DNA from: Cucumis sativus
Taxonomy: Eukaryota; Streptophyta; Magnoliopsida; Cucurbitales; Cucurbitaceae
Length of the DNA: 64,000 bases
Direction of reading: 5' to 3'
NCBI RefSeq assembly: GCF_000004075.3
Contig: NC_026655.2
Location: 6,572,001 to 6,636,000 of the forward strand
Shown: positions 1-11,059 of the stretch, in pieces
How positions within the stretch are numbered: the stretch's first letter is position 1
How the letters are laid out: the number at the start of each line of letters is the position of its first letter
The notes under the pieces: generated by a model
The model's input: only the letters and a program-made list of their open reading frames with translations
What the model was told of the DNA's origin: nothing
The model's database searches: none
Position numbers and translations under genes: made by a program

Positions 1-1380
1 ATTATATGAAGGGAGACCATTATAACGTGCTTAAGTGTTTCATTTCATTTATTTGCCAGATTTTATGTTTTGATGGTTGTATTTGAGCAGAGTTCACAAG
101 ATGGAAATGCTGGAAATGCAAAGATTTTGGGGTAGATTTTTGTTTATATAACTTGAACTCATTGAGGAAATGATGGAAGTAGGTAACAATAACAGTAACT
201 CCCTTTATAATATTTTGGGTCGTTGTTAATTTGAACTCTTTTGTTTTCAATCACAGTGTTGGTATTGAAAATGCGTCTCTCTCTTTATAATTTTGTGTGT
301 TTAAATGTAAAAAATGTTAAGTTTATAATTAAGTTTACACATTAAATTAGAAATTATTTTTTTAACCAATAAAATATTTTTAGCAACGTTTTATGTAAGG
401 TCAGTATACCAAAGTTGAAATGTAAAAAGTATTTTGAAATTTAATTACCATGACATAAATATAAATTTTTCTAACGCTTACTTTATGTCACAAAAGATGT
501 ATTCAAATACCAGAAACAAACATTCAGCAACAATTTAAATGTTTATAAAACTTTTCTTACAGAGACAAGTTTATAACGCCTCTATATATTGCCATTAGTA
601 GCCTATAAAATGTTCATAGAGATATGTAGTTTTTCGTAACACACGAGTTAGTAAACACACGGTTTTAGTGGCACGCAAAAATGTGTTACTGTAACTGTTC
701 ATTGTGCGGATACAGCGACGAACATTTGAGCATTGCTAAAGCTATCAGCGTTTTGTTCGATTTATTTTTAAAGGATAAATGAGCCTGAAACATAAAAGAA
801 TCGAAAAGAAATATTTTAATTTCATCTAATTAACGTGAAATGAAACTTAAGTCGAATAAAAAATAAAAAAATAAGAACCCTAACTTTTTAATTCAAAGTT
901 CTCCTTCGATTCTTGATCATTTTCGCCGAATCCGAACTGTAGACGAATATACGAGAGTGTTCTCAACACAATTTTGGGATCAAATTGGTTCTATTATGTG
1001 TTTTTTTTAGAGAACTCGAAATTATTACGAACACTTCATTATTTTCTTAAAAAATTCTCCATAAACCACCACCGAATATTCAATTAATTTGAGTAATATA
1101 TACACATTGACACTACTTTACTTGCTTGAAATGAAGTGAAAAGTGTGGTTGAATGGTATTACATGCAAGTAGCTTACTTAAAAGTTACTTTGCAATTTCA
1201 AATTTCAAATATATTTGATTTTGATTTTTAAATTGAAATTCATTTCACTTTTATTTGATTTTCTAAAATATAATTAGTTTATTATTTTAATATTAATTAA
1301 TCTAATTAATTATTAATAATAAAATAATTATTGGATTGATCGCCAATTCGAATCTCTTTTCTTCATATTTAAATCTTATT
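1..1380. other. AT-rich intergenic DNA, no gene seen
   Basis: No open frame with a recognisable protein, no clear splice pattern and no recognised mobile element. The sequence is dominated by A/T runs, with an especially AT-rich stretch near 1260-1330. It may contain upstream or downstream parts of a neighbouring gene outside the window, but nothing here shows that. Confidence 0.6.
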
Positions 1381-1386
1381 TAAATA

Positions 1387-1617
1387 TCACTCATTTCTCA
1401 AAAACACGTTAATTAAATCAATTTCGCCATTGAAGGTGGTATTTGACGCAAAATGGGTAATAATTTGGATTTGGCCGCAGGAAGTTTGGCATTTGGTGGA
1501 TTGATTTGGGGCTGTGAAAAGAATAAGAGCGAGGATTAAAACAGAGTAGCAATTAGGGAGTGGCATTTTTTTGGGAGATGGGTTTGTGATGAAGAAAAGA
1601 AATGGAAATTGAACCAT
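1387..1617 (-). pseudogene. Possible decayed N-terminus of a wall-associated-kinase-like receptor
   Basis: A 76-codon ATG frame whose second Met (1566) begins a plausible signal peptide (hydrophobic YSVLILALILFTA). It is followed by CQTSCGQIQI, which resembles the start of the galacturonan-binding domain of WAK/LRK10L-type receptors (usual pattern C-x3-CG-x-I-x-I-x-YPF). Just after this the expected Tyr-Pro-Phe appears in the neighbouring frame, so the domain looks frameshifted. The rest of the extracellular domain and the kinase are not visible nearby. Signal peptide and Cys motif are seen directly; the family assignment is inference from a short match. It could instead be an unrelated small secreted peptide. 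Confidence 0.3.
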
Positions 1618-1994
1618 AAGGGAAATTGTTGAATGAGTAGAGAAGTGAAGTAATATTTATCTTTTGCTTCATTTTCTTTTGGTTCTGTGTTATGAGACCT
1701 TTGCCGGGGATTCAAGTGATTCTTCTTGGCAAACTAGTGAAATTAATTCGTCTTATTTCATGAGAAATAGTTTCATTGCTGAGAAAAATCCCCTGCAAGA
1801 ACCCTCAAATTTCAGATGGAGAATGTCGAACTCGGAGCTAACCCTTGAGAGCTAGGGACACTACCAAAATCACTTCAATTATATGAAATAATAACAATAA
1901 TTCTATTTCAACAAAACAAAAAGTACTTAAACCCTAAAGAGATGCATGAGATGTGGATGCAATCAAAGATTGCATTTATTATAATATGAAATTT

Positions 1995-2405
1995 CTACTT
2001 TTTAATCTTATTTTCCTCTACACTTCTATCAGCAGCTTCATTAGTAGTAGAACTGTCTTTAACAGAAACTTCACTGCGCTGGTGATCTCCGGTTGATGTG
2101 TAGAAAAGCTGGATAGTACAAACCACGAGCAGGGTCTGTGCAGCCACAAAGCAAGCCAACAAAGGACTACTCACCAAATTATCCTTTCTACACCACACGC
2201 TTTTCATCTTCTCAACAGTTTCCTCCATTTTCACTATCAGATCATCTGTTGCTTTGCCTTTGGAGCTCGAACCCTCCACTTTTAAGTTTTGATTCTCGTT
2301 GCTTTTCTTAGAGACAGAAATAAGTGGTTCGTTCATCACATCAATATTCCTATTGCTCATATTGTGTTGTGCCTTATCATCAAACTCCTTATCCCATCTA
2401 CTCAT
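1995..2405 (-). CDS. Small single-pass membrane protein, unknown function (136 aa)
   Basis: Intact single-exon frame beginning with ATG at 2405. The N-terminal half is polar and charged. A short amphipathic stretch (about residues 57-75, VKMEETVEKMKSVWCRK) precedes one hydrophobic segment of about 24 residues (about 79-102, including LLACFVAAQTLLVVCTIQLF). The tail is polar and ends in Lys-rich NKIKK. There is no signal peptide, so a membrane-anchored protein with a cytosolic N-terminus is plausible. I do not recognise the family. A frame-broken relative at 5.5-5.9 kb shows that it belongs to a small duplicated family. A TATA-like run lies only 10-25 bases upstream of the ATG, so either the leader is very short or another promoter is used. 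No function is claimed. Confidence 0.5.
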   Translation of the reverse strand: MSRWDKEFDDKAQHNMSNRNIDVMNEPLISVSKKSNENQNLKVEGSSSKGKATDDLIVKMEETVEKMKSVWCRKDNLVSSPLLACFVAAQTLLVVCTIQLFYTSTGDHQRSEVSVKDSSTTNEAADRSVEENKIKK

Positions 2406-2414
2406 ATTTATACT

Positions 2415-2430
2415 ACTATATATATATACT
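2415..2430 (-). promoter_or_regulatory. TATA-like run upstream of the small TM-protein gene
   Basis: On the - strand the bases just before the ATG at 2405 read as a TA repeat resembling a TATA box. It lies unusually close to the start codon, so it may be only a simple TA repeat inside the leader. Confidence 0.25.
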
Positions 2431-3039
2431 AGTTAGAATTATCTCTATTGCACGTTTGATTATTATAGTTTTATGCGTGTCATTTTATGAAGTATTCTTA
2501 ATTCTGTTTGCTCATTTTATGAATTTAATCCTATCTTTTTATATATATGACTTAATAATTCTAAAAAAGTCGGATAACGTAATTGTTCTCATGCGTATAT
2601 ATATTTCAATATGCTTTACTGAAACTTTTAAATTCACAACAAAGCTTTATGTAACACACTCTTTTGTAATTATTAAACATTTAGAAAAAAGAAATCATTC
2701 AAAGACAAATGTTAGCATAAGAAAGTGAAGTTTTAAATGAATTTTTGATCCCTACTTAAAAGATAAATTTTGAGGCCAAAAGTCTAAAAATTAAACAGTG
2801 GTAATATTTAAATACCTACCTTGTTTTTCTTTCACATTTAGGTATATAGGTGTGATATATTAGTTACGTTGTTGGACCTATTTGTTAAAGAATTTTAAAA
2901 CAAAAATTCAAATGAAGAAAAAGTTATATTTCATGTTTTTATATGTGTTCGGTAACAAAATTCAGAAATTGGATTTTAATATAAGCAGTTGTAAACTAGT
3001 GATAGTTACCCACTAAATATTAGTTTTTTTTTAATAAGA

Positions 3040-3760
3040 TATGTTGGATCAGTAGATGCACTCGGACATCTCTACAAGGTGGACACTCATTTAGCACCCT
3101 CATCATTCTCGTTTCATTATTATTGACGAAAAATATAGGAAGTCGGGAGAGTTACAAGGGCTAGAGATAAGCCTCACAGAGAATTACACAAAAGCATTGG
3201 GATTTAAAACAATAAAGCTAGCGCTATAACTAGAAAAGAGTTTCAATCTACTGGTCCAGAAACCCGTGAGAGCTTGAATATTATCCCAAATTTTTATTGT
3301 ATTCCTTTCCTAATTACCCTTTAAGATTATGTTATTTCTTTCAAGCGAAATGATCTAGCGAGTCACAGCTATAATATTAAAAGTTATGATCCCTTTTCTG
3401 CTTTTTTTTTTAATTCATGCTCCATATCTCCTTGCAAAGAGAAGGAAGGTTTGAATTGTTATTATGCCACTTAATCACAGTTCACCCTTTCCCCAAATTT
3501 CTTTTATGACAGCACAAGAAGAAAAAATATGATCCATGTCCTCAGATTTTTTTTTTTTTACAGAGACACGGCACCAACTCGGATTGAGATACCAATTTGA
3601 GAGCCTTTTTTGGAGCTTCTCAGTTGTATTGATACATTCATGAATAACGGTCCATATGAAAATTTTGCAGTTTTTTTGGGATACCAGCTTTCCAAATATT
3701 TTAAAGATATTTGGGTTGATACTTGATTCATCACGGGGATCCACCGCATGGAATAACTCT
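3040..3760 (-). mobile_element. 5'-truncated LINE remnant (ORF2 C-terminus and 3' end)
   Basis: The - strand frame at 3475-3749 reads KIFIWTVIHECINTTEKLQ, followed by C-x-V and DHIFSSC-x6-W. This is the zinc-binding zf-RVT region at the C-terminus of plant L1-type reverse transcriptases. Further toward 3150 the sequence reads IWDNIQALTGFW and then the 3' untranslated motif with GGCTTATCTCTAGCCC. The same order (protein tail, GCTTATCTCTAGCCC, then a GATGATGAG...GTGTCCA motif) recurs at 11.06-11.62 kb, so both copies are one LINE family. It is 5'-truncated and interrupted by several frame breaks. Confidence 0.7.
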
Positions 3761-3764
3761 TTTT

Positions 3765-4170
3765 ACTGAGGCAATGCAGAACTGTCCGTTAGTATTCAAT
3801 TAAAATATTTTCTCAGTGATGTTCTCCCACCGAATATTAGCGATATTTATTATTATTTTGTTTATCATGAACATATGTTTCGTCCATGATGAGCCGAACA
3901 GATTCGATTTCTCTAACCAGTGAACGCACCGGTGGAGGCTAGCTAGTGTTTGAGGAGAAGCAGGAAAATGAGGAATAAACAAGTCGTCGCCTCCATAATC
4001 TTCCAAGCGAGATTAACAACACAAACAGAGGATTAAAGAACAAGCACGAAATTCTAAACTTAACCACAAAGTCTTGAAGAATCGAACAAAAATCAAAGAT
4101 TAGGAAAAAGGCTTGGAATATCTGAAAATTTTACTCAGATCCAAATGAGAAAAGATAACCCAAAAGGTCT
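3765..4170 (-). other. Candidate decayed first exon with signal-peptide-like start
   Basis: On the - strand an ATG at 3996 gives MEATTCLFLIFLLLLKH and then a stop after 17 codons. This looks like a signal peptide that lost its continuation. A C/T-rich leader-like segment precedes it. Downstream sequence has no usable frame and runs into the LINE remnant at about 3760. It may be the orphaned first exon of a secreted or receptor gene disrupted near the LINE insertion. The gene family cannot be told. Confidence 0.2.
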
Positions 4171-4299
4171 TCTTCCTTTGAATTCACTAAGAATGACACT
4201 ATATTTCTAAGTTTTAACTCTATGGAAATCATTGGAATGAAACTAAGAATTTAAATAATTAAGTATATAATACATATTTCTTAATTATTCTCCCATCGC

Positions 4300-4500
4300 T
4301 ATTGCTCTAAAAATTAGTGCTTTACTTGATGGTCTTTCATGTCTATCTAGCTAGCTTATCTCTAGCCCTTTTTTTTTTATTAATCATCCTGTATCTTCTT
4401 TGATCTTAATGAAAATATATTAAAAGGAGATTATGAGCATATGTTAAAAGGGTGTCCATGAAGTAGGAATGCTTGGATATCCATATGTATCATTTTCTTA
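4300..4500 (+). mobile_element. LINE 3'-end fragment
   Basis: Contains GCTTATCTCTAGCCC followed by a T-run and then a GATTATGAG...GTGTCCATG motif. These match the 3' ends of the LINE copies at 3.0-3.8 kb and 11.06-11.62 kb. Essentially only the tail of the element is present, as expected from 5'-truncated target-primed insertion. Confidence 0.55.
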
Positions 4501-5490
4501 AAAAAGTATATAATATATTTTTTTAAAAAAAAATTGAGCTGGGTTTATGACATGAGACACTATATTTCTGAATCTTTAAGATAATTATGCATTTAAAGTT
4601 TTAAAATTCAAATTTGAGATACTAAAAAAACATAAAATTGTTTTAAAAATTTAGTGCAAAATTTGAAAACAGTTTTTGAAAATAGACTTCGAATTATCTG
4701 TTAAACAATGCATTCACTCAATTCAATGAGGTGAAAAACATAGTACAAAGGAATCAAATTGTGAACCAAACAAACACTAAATTCTTTTGACTTAGTTTAG
4801 AATTTGCACAGTTTCAAACAGGAACTTGGGAGTGATGGATCATACTTTGTTATCAAATAATTGGAACAAAAAATGTAAAAGATCAGTATTGGCATGCATC
4901 ATTGAGGGAAATGTAAAATATTCCATGGTTAAAAAAGTACTATCTCGAAAACCACACCATAAATTGGAGTGAAAAAGAAAAAGAAAGAAAAGTGGGAGCA
5001 GAAAGTCTAAAATGAGAGGGAGAGAGAGAGAGTTTTACGAAAGGAAAAAAAAAAAAAGAGCCCACCTCGCTGAAAATTCATCATAGATTGTCGGATGAAA
5101 CTCGTAGAGCAAGAACTCAACTTGGTAAGTCGTTTTTCTTTTAAAAATATAACTTGGAAAAATGAAAAAGTATTAGATTTGTCGGTTTCATTCTTTTAGA
5201 TTCCAAAATTTCTTATTAGTTTCTTCCTATTAAAGAAACTTCACTGATTTTGTGTGTATTTTTATTTGGTATTGTCACAAGTTAAAAAGAAGTTGAAATC
5301 TAAATTTTCTGGGCAGGTTTCTATGGATTTATGTTAAAATATATAAGGAAGGAAATTTAGATGAGGCTTACAGAGTTGTCGTCGTTTGAAAAACCTTCCT
5401 AAATAGTTTCTTACGAACATGACTAAATTCGAATCACACTCTTACGTGTATGATGTGATCAATTAGAGTAAGGGAGTTCTGTGGTTAGTT
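4500..5490. other. Intergenic, nothing recognised
   Basis: AT-rich sequence with a GA-rich stretch near 4970-5060 (GAGAGAGAGAGAG and an A-run). No coding frame or repeat family was recognised. Confidence 0.5.
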
Positions 5491-5495
5491 AAATC

Positions 5496-5912
5496 TTATT
5501 TAGTTTTTCTCTCCACTACCATCAGCAGCTGTATGAGTACTACATAGTAATGTAACCTAATAGAAACTTCACTTTTCCAAGGTGATGACTGAGTTTGCTT
5601 TTCCAGTTGATGTGTGGACAAAAGCTGTTGGGCAGTACAAGCCACAAGGAGAGTGTTTCCACAGACAAAGCAACCCAACAAAGTATCATGATCACCACAT
5701 TATCTTTTTTCCAGCACACGTTTTTCAGCTTCCTTAATTGTTTCTTCAACTTTCACTATCAACCGAAAGATCCACTGCCACACAATTTTGGAGCTCCAAA
5801 AACCCTTCATGATCCACTGCCACACTATTTTGGAGCTCCAAAAACCCTTCATGGTATTGTGTTCACTATAATAATGGCTAACCCCATCCCCTATATCGAA
5901 TATTCTACACAT
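5496..5912 (-). pseudogene. Frame-broken copy of the small TM-protein gene at 2.0-2.4 kb
   Basis: The - strand matches the second half of the 1995-2405 gene piece by piece, but in more than one frame. LIVKVEETIKEAEKRV corresponds to LIVKMEETVEKMKSV; a Cys-Trp-Lys-Lys-Asp-Asn stretch corresponds to WCRKDN; NTLLVACTAQQL corresponds to QTLLVVCTIQL. The nucleotide match runs continuously from about 5505 to 5760, so this is a decayed duplicate rather than chance. At 5762-5846 a 42-base unit (14 codons, KGFWSSKIVWQW core) is present twice in tandem and differs at one or two bases. The N-terminal half of the parent gene is missing. Shared sequence is seen directly; decay of a host gene is the inference. 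Confidence 0.6.
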
Positions 5913-5914
5913 AT

Positions 5915-6685
5915 TATATTAATTTTAAACAACATTTCCAGTCAACAATTAAAAAATATAGCAGCTATAATTAAAGATTTTGCGGGTTAATTCATGTGCT
6001 TAGCCTACTTGGCATAATCCAATTATCAAACCCTGGCTTCAACTTCTTTTCTATGCCTAGCCCCAATTGATTTGAAAAGCTAACCGATCCACGAAGGAAT
6101 ATCAAATTAGTCAATTTAATTTTGATGAGAAACATCCTAATCATTTAAATTAATTGCATTACAGTTTATGGATTACACTAGGATAATTTTTTAATAGAAA
6201 ATGTCTAATTACAAATATATTAAATATGGTTTTCTCTAGCTGTTTGTTGTCGACCACAAATGATCACAAGTGTATCTAACCTATTATTTTTTTGGAGAGA
6301 TTAACATACAATTATATTTCATATATTATATGTTAATCTATAGCATCAATTGCATAAATAAGCATCGGTTGTCAATCAATAACAAAAAAATGAATACATA
6401 AAGTAATCAATAACAAGAACTCCAAATTGGTCCATATTAACTCCATTTTCTTCCTAACACTTAGTTATACCTCTTTGTTACTCGAAATCTATAAAGTAAT
6501 CAAATAAACACATAAAATATAGAAACAACCTCCAACTAAATAAAACTATATAGCACATTTATGATGCTATCAACGATGAAAGCAATGTTGCGACACCACA
6601 AAGTAATGTCCCAGCACCAGTTCAAACTCCAGATTTTCTATTTTACAACATACCGTGCAGGTAGTGCATGCCACCTTTTTTAGAA
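5915..6685. other. Intergenic, nothing recognised
   Basis: AT-rich sequence without a supported gene or repeat family. Confidence 0.5.
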
Positions 6686-6689
6686 GGGA

Positions 6690-7460
6690 ACAAGATGTTT
6701 GAAGTCATTATTGGGAGAATCCGCGAGGACTACCAAACATCAAATTTTATTATAAAGCTATGGAGGTACAAAGGGGGTTGGAGACGAGCCCAAGAAGAAA
6801 CTTAAGTCTATGAAAGTCCTAAAATTTAGTGCTATGACGTTAGGCCTATAATCTTTGAAGAGAGTGTGTCTACTACACCAAACACCTAAAAATTTCAAGA
6901 ATCTTCCCATAGGATTAACATGCTTTTACGATTGTTGTTGAAAATTCTTTTAGTTCTCTCAACCCACACGGACCAAAGAATAGCAACCCCCATACATTTG
7001 TTTTCTGCTTTTTTGGTTCATTTGACATAGAGAAAGGTAAATTGATTTAACATTATTACCGACAATAATTTGTCCAGTCTAAGCTTGAAATATTCCCTCA
7101 AAGTTCTTTTGCTAAGTTGCAAAGGATAAATAGGGAGAACACACTAGTTTGGGTTGAGACAGTCATTGGGCATCTTTTTTTTATGTAAATTCTCGAAAGT
7201 GTCTAGGCCTTCATGGATAATGAACCAAACCAAGAATTTACATTACTTTTTGTGTGACAGCCGATTTCCATAGATTTTTTAATAAATTTCCACCTATTCC
7301 ATTTCCATCTAAAAGTAGTAGCAGTGCCACCTTTTAGAGTTGTTTTAGTTTTTATTCAGGGTCAATGACCTAATTGCTTTGTGAAGGCTCCAAACAAATT
7401 TGTTTTTAGTTTTTTTCTCCCTAAATATGCTTGATTCTACTTCAAATTGATTGATGCCCA
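6690..7460 (-). mobile_element. 5'-truncated LINE remnant, second subfamily
   Basis: The - strand reads ILWSVWVERTKRIFNNNRKS, the W-x-x-W-x-ERNxRIF signature near the end of plant L1 ORF2. It is followed by a W-C-S block and a terminal stretch ending FFLGSSPTPFV before the 3' flank at about 6740. The tail differs from the 3.0 kb and 11.06 kb copies, so this is a different subfamily. Only the C-terminal part of ORF2 remains, interrupted by several breaks. Confidence 0.6.
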
Positions 7461-7559
7461 CGAAATAATTAAATAAGCATGTTAAATAGCATAACAAACT
7501 TGAGCTTAAGTCTAGTGTGCTATCAAATCATCTTGAGTTAATTACAACATATAACCTTC

Positions 7560-7790
7560 TAAAGGAAAATTATGTAACACGGATCTCATCATGACCTACT
7601 TTTGAGGCTCTCAAGGCTCTACTATATCTTTGTTCGACACTTGAGGATCATACTAGCATAGTTGGTTAAGTTAGAGGCGTGACTCTAATACCACTTGTTA
7701 GGACAACAACCCTCGAACATCTTCACAGTATTATGTTATTGTCCACTTTGGATATACACCTTCCTAACTTTGCTTTTGGTAATATAGTTT
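7560..7790 (-). mobile_element. TRIM-type LTR retrotransposon fossil
   Basis: On the + strand the text runs TAATACCACTTGTTAGGACA and continues with TTATTGTCCACTTTGGATAT. This matches, from memory, a widespread small plant LTR element whose primer-binding region reads TGGTATCAGAGC-like on the opposite strand (methionine-tRNA type). The element therefore lies on the - strand: the LTR begins at about 7697 toward higher coordinates and the internal part lies at about 7560-7696. No coding sequence is seen, as expected for a TRIM. It is broken and incomplete; the second LTR is not seen. Confidence 0.5.
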
Positions 7791-7799
7791 ATATATTAA

Positions 7800-8855
7800 A
7801 TAAGTAAAAAATACACTTTGATCATATGTTTTAAGATGCAACACTTTTGTCTTCTAGATTTCAATGATGCTAATGTCCCAAGATGAAACAACAATGAAGT
7901 TACAATCCAAATTTCATTTTTATAATAATAATAAAAAAAAAAAAACTCAATCGAATTCGGTAACAAATATTTTTAATATAAAATTACAATTTAAGAGAGA
8001 AAGATTAGGAAGAAACACAGAGATATGTCATGGCTTCTTAAAACATAGGATCAAGATGAATTAGGTAGCGGACTTGAAGTACAAAAGTTTCTTGAATATC
8101 CTCCATATGGCTTCTCCCACACCAACGCATGATATTTGTTGATCGATTCACTCCTAAGGTGGTAGCAAAAGTCAATTCTAGAAACCACCTGGGTTTCACT
8201 ATGAATGACGTCACTGAATTTGACTGCTACTTTTTTTATTCTTCAAAATAGAAACTAAATTCAAAATCTGAAGACAGATTATATTTTTCTTACTAAATAA
8301 TAGGTTCGTTTGGTATAAACAAATATGACTACTAGGTGTTAGTTCTAAGAACCTGCTAGTGTGTGGGATGTAACACTGATGGTGATACTACTTAATATTA
8401 TATTATACTTTGTTTTGTTTCGTGTTACTAATAAAATAAAACATGGAGCTGTACGTTTTGGACTGAAGAGAGACGTCGACTCTTGAAGGTTGTAAAAGAG
8501 ATCAATTGACCATAAATTATTGACACCATATTCTTATTGTTCCTTTTACTATTATTGCCAATTCAAGGGCATGACAAGTTGACATTTTTGGCGAATTGTT
8601 TACACATTATTGGATGTTTGTTCAAAATTCACAACACAGACTTAGCCACCAACTTTTTTTTCTTAGTGTATATGAGCCTCAACTTGGTACTATTGAGCCG
8701 GCCATTTGAATGTATTTGATTAATTAATTTATCCTAGGATACTTATTCTTCTGATAGACTAAGTAATAAACTTATGATTTTGTTCATGCATGAATACCGA
8801 AATAGAGAAATTGCATCCGATGACAAAAACATTCATAAAAAATAGCTCGTGACAC
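7800..8855. other. Intergenic; one more complex stretch at 8020-8260 not identified
   Basis: Mostly AT-rich. The 8020-8260 stretch has more even base composition and could be a remnant of a coding exon or transposon, but neither strand gives a continuous frame I recognise. Confidence 0.4.
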
Positions 8856-8859
8856 CTAT

Positions 8860-9025
8860 TTTTCTAATATTGTAAATATGCCAAAATTAATGATATCATA
8901 GGACTATCAAAAGACTATCAAATAGTTATCGACTTTTAAATATGTTACTTTTGCAATTTAGAAAATATAATGTCATGACCCTATTATCATAAATTTTTTT
9001 ATTTTTTTATTATTCTTTGCAAGCG
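8860..9025. repeat. Dispersed AT-rich repeat, copy 1
   Basis: Shares an ordered series of words with 48170-48330: CACCTATTTTT-like start, GACTATCAA/GAACTATTAA, CTTTTAAAT-TG-TA-TTTTG, AATTTAGAAAAT, CCTATTATCATAA and AA-CGTTC at the end. This indicates one dispersed family, probably a decayed MITE or a piece of a larger element. No target-site duplication or inverted ends were identified. Confidence 0.45.
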
Positions 9026-9029
9026 TTCC

Positions 9030-10315
9030 TAGATAATATGTCGATCACAATTTTTAAAGTGGATGATTTTAGTTACTTTATTTTCTTAAATCACACTAAT
9101 TGACAATAAATCACACTAATTGACTCTAAAGTTTTTTGAACTGGAAGTATATGAAAGATCTAATAAGTAAAAATGAATTTTAATTAGGAAAGAAATAACA
9201 ATCCAAAAGCTTGACCACACAGTAACCTTAAATAATCACCTATTGATTCAAAATGGTAAAACTAATATTGGAGATCATGAAGATGCTCACCTGTTAGAGA
9301 TGCTTTAAAATGGTAAACTAATTCCCAATTGACTCAAAAGGATGATTTGAAGAGTAATCAAACGCAAATTTAATTATATGTCATACTCAAACATATCTGG
9401 TTGTTAATGGAACTAAAATATTAGGGTTTTTTTTTTTTGCTAGTTTACATTAATTAAGTTTAGGTGAGTGAATGGCGAATTTAACTTTAAACATTCGATT
9501 TCACTTACAACGAATTCGATATGGTATTGCAATTTATATTGTGTATTTAAATAAGTTGTACAAATTTTGTAGTTAATCGATCATGCAAACAGGAGATCCA
9601 ACTTTTTATCTCGAAAACTTGATGTCTGCTTACTTCTTGTATGCTATCTTATTAATTGAAATTATGATTTTGGCATCTTGTTAGTTTTTATTATTTGTGT
9701 GATTAATTTTGGACATTTCTTTCTTAAACCATTTTTAAAACTTTATCAGTGTAAGTTTGTTATCGGTGCCTTGATTTTGCAAGTTTAAAGCTTAGCTTTG
9801 AGAACTTATCAATTGCAGTGTTCTTTTTATTTATTCTAGTCTATGATAAAAACTGGTTTATCATTCGAAGTTGAAAGTGTTGTAATGCAACAATGAGAGA
9901 CCAATTAATTTAACCATAGACTGAAGGGCTCGAGCTAGCTAGCCCCTTAATTTCAATGTGTTTTATATTAGTATACATTAAAACAAAATCATTTCAATTA
10001 ACAATATGTTGATCCTGGCACACAGTGGTAGCTAAAGTACTCCAACTCTACTTTAATAAGACTAATTCTGGTTATTTTGTTTCTAAAAAATTCATGAAGC
10101 TATGTACACATACACAAAATTGAACGTCAAAGTTTAATGTTCTATAAAACCCACCAAGTTGAACAAAAATAATGCCTATACTAACTTTTGACAAGTTAGT
10201 CATTATGTTGCAAATAACATAGCTATTAATGGGAAAGTTTTCCTCTAGTCTATCCTTTCTGCTTTTTGTTTTCAAAATTTTGGCATATTTTGTGCTCCGG
10301 TATTTTTTTCTCTAA
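9030..10315. other. Intergenic, nothing recognised
   Basis: AT-rich sequence. A short tandem pair of AATCACACTAATTGAC sits at about 9087-9123. No gene supported. Confidence 0.5.
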
Positions 10316-10324
10316 TTTATGTCT

Positions 10325-10440
10325 CTTTTGGATCGGTCGAGTGATAAAAATGTTAAGAGAGTATCAACCTAGTTGAGATGTTTAGGTACGTCTACTAATC
10401 GATTCAGTCCCTAATTATTTTTTCTTAAAAAAATGTCTAC
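10325..10440 (+). repeat. Short SINE-like / LINE-tail repeat copy
   Basis: Contains the degenerate block GTTAAGAGAGTATCAACCTA followed by GTTGAGATGTTTAGGTACGT and CTACTAATCGATTC, ending near an A-run. The same block, in varying states of decay, occurs at 10690-10810, 11540-11620, 4425-4485 and (reverse) 3045-3115, 15750-15800 and 24355-24405. Confidence 0.4.
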
Positions 10441-10689
10441 ACTAACAACTTCTCTGGTGCTCATGCAATGGTTCCTTATTTCTTTTTGGATGCATAAATA
10501 AATTGATAATAACTAAGTCTAGTTCGTTTACTTTTTCTAATTGACAAATACCAAGTCTTTAAAAGAAAATATCTGCTGGTCATCGTAAATAATAAGAGTA
10601 TTGAAGAAGACCAGAAGATGTATTAGTGCATCCAAATTGCCAAGATAGCTCCGGATTGATTCTTAGTGGTTTGACTTTCTTTTTTTTAT

Positions 10690-10810
10690 TTTAATATTCT
10701 CAAGGTAAGATGATCAGATCATTGGTTCGAGCCATGATGAAAGAGCTAAAAAAGTGTCAACTAGTTGAGATATCTGCGTGCATCCATTGATCTCCTTTCT
10801 TCTAGTATTT
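10690..10810 (+). repeat. Short SINE-like repeat copy with box-B-like motif
   Basis: Carries TGGTTCGAGCC at about 10713-10723, which fits the internal Pol III box B consensus. It is followed by the AAAGTGTCAACTAGTTGAGA and GTGCATCCATTGATC block shared with the other dispersed copies, and by an A-run. This suggests a tRNA-derived SINE family that shares its tail with the local LINEs. A box A was not convincingly found. Confidence 0.35.
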
Positions 10811-11059
10811 TGTTGTAAAAAAACATATATTCGTGAAGATGTTCGGGTGTACCGACTGATCTATGTATCCGTTTCAAATATATATATATAATAAGTAGCA
10901 ATAATTTTAAGAATAATAAGTTAGTGTACTGTAATTCTTTCTTAAAAAAATGTAAATATAGCAACGTTTATCAATGATAGACTTTATTCACGTCGATAGA
11001 TTCTTAAAATTTATCAATGATAGATCAATCAATATATGTAACATGCATGGTCTATCACC

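Noticed and set aside
3800-4006. 68-codon frame on the - strand
   Set aside because: Begins at TTG rather than ATG; the true ATG at 3996 is in another frame and closes after 17 codons.
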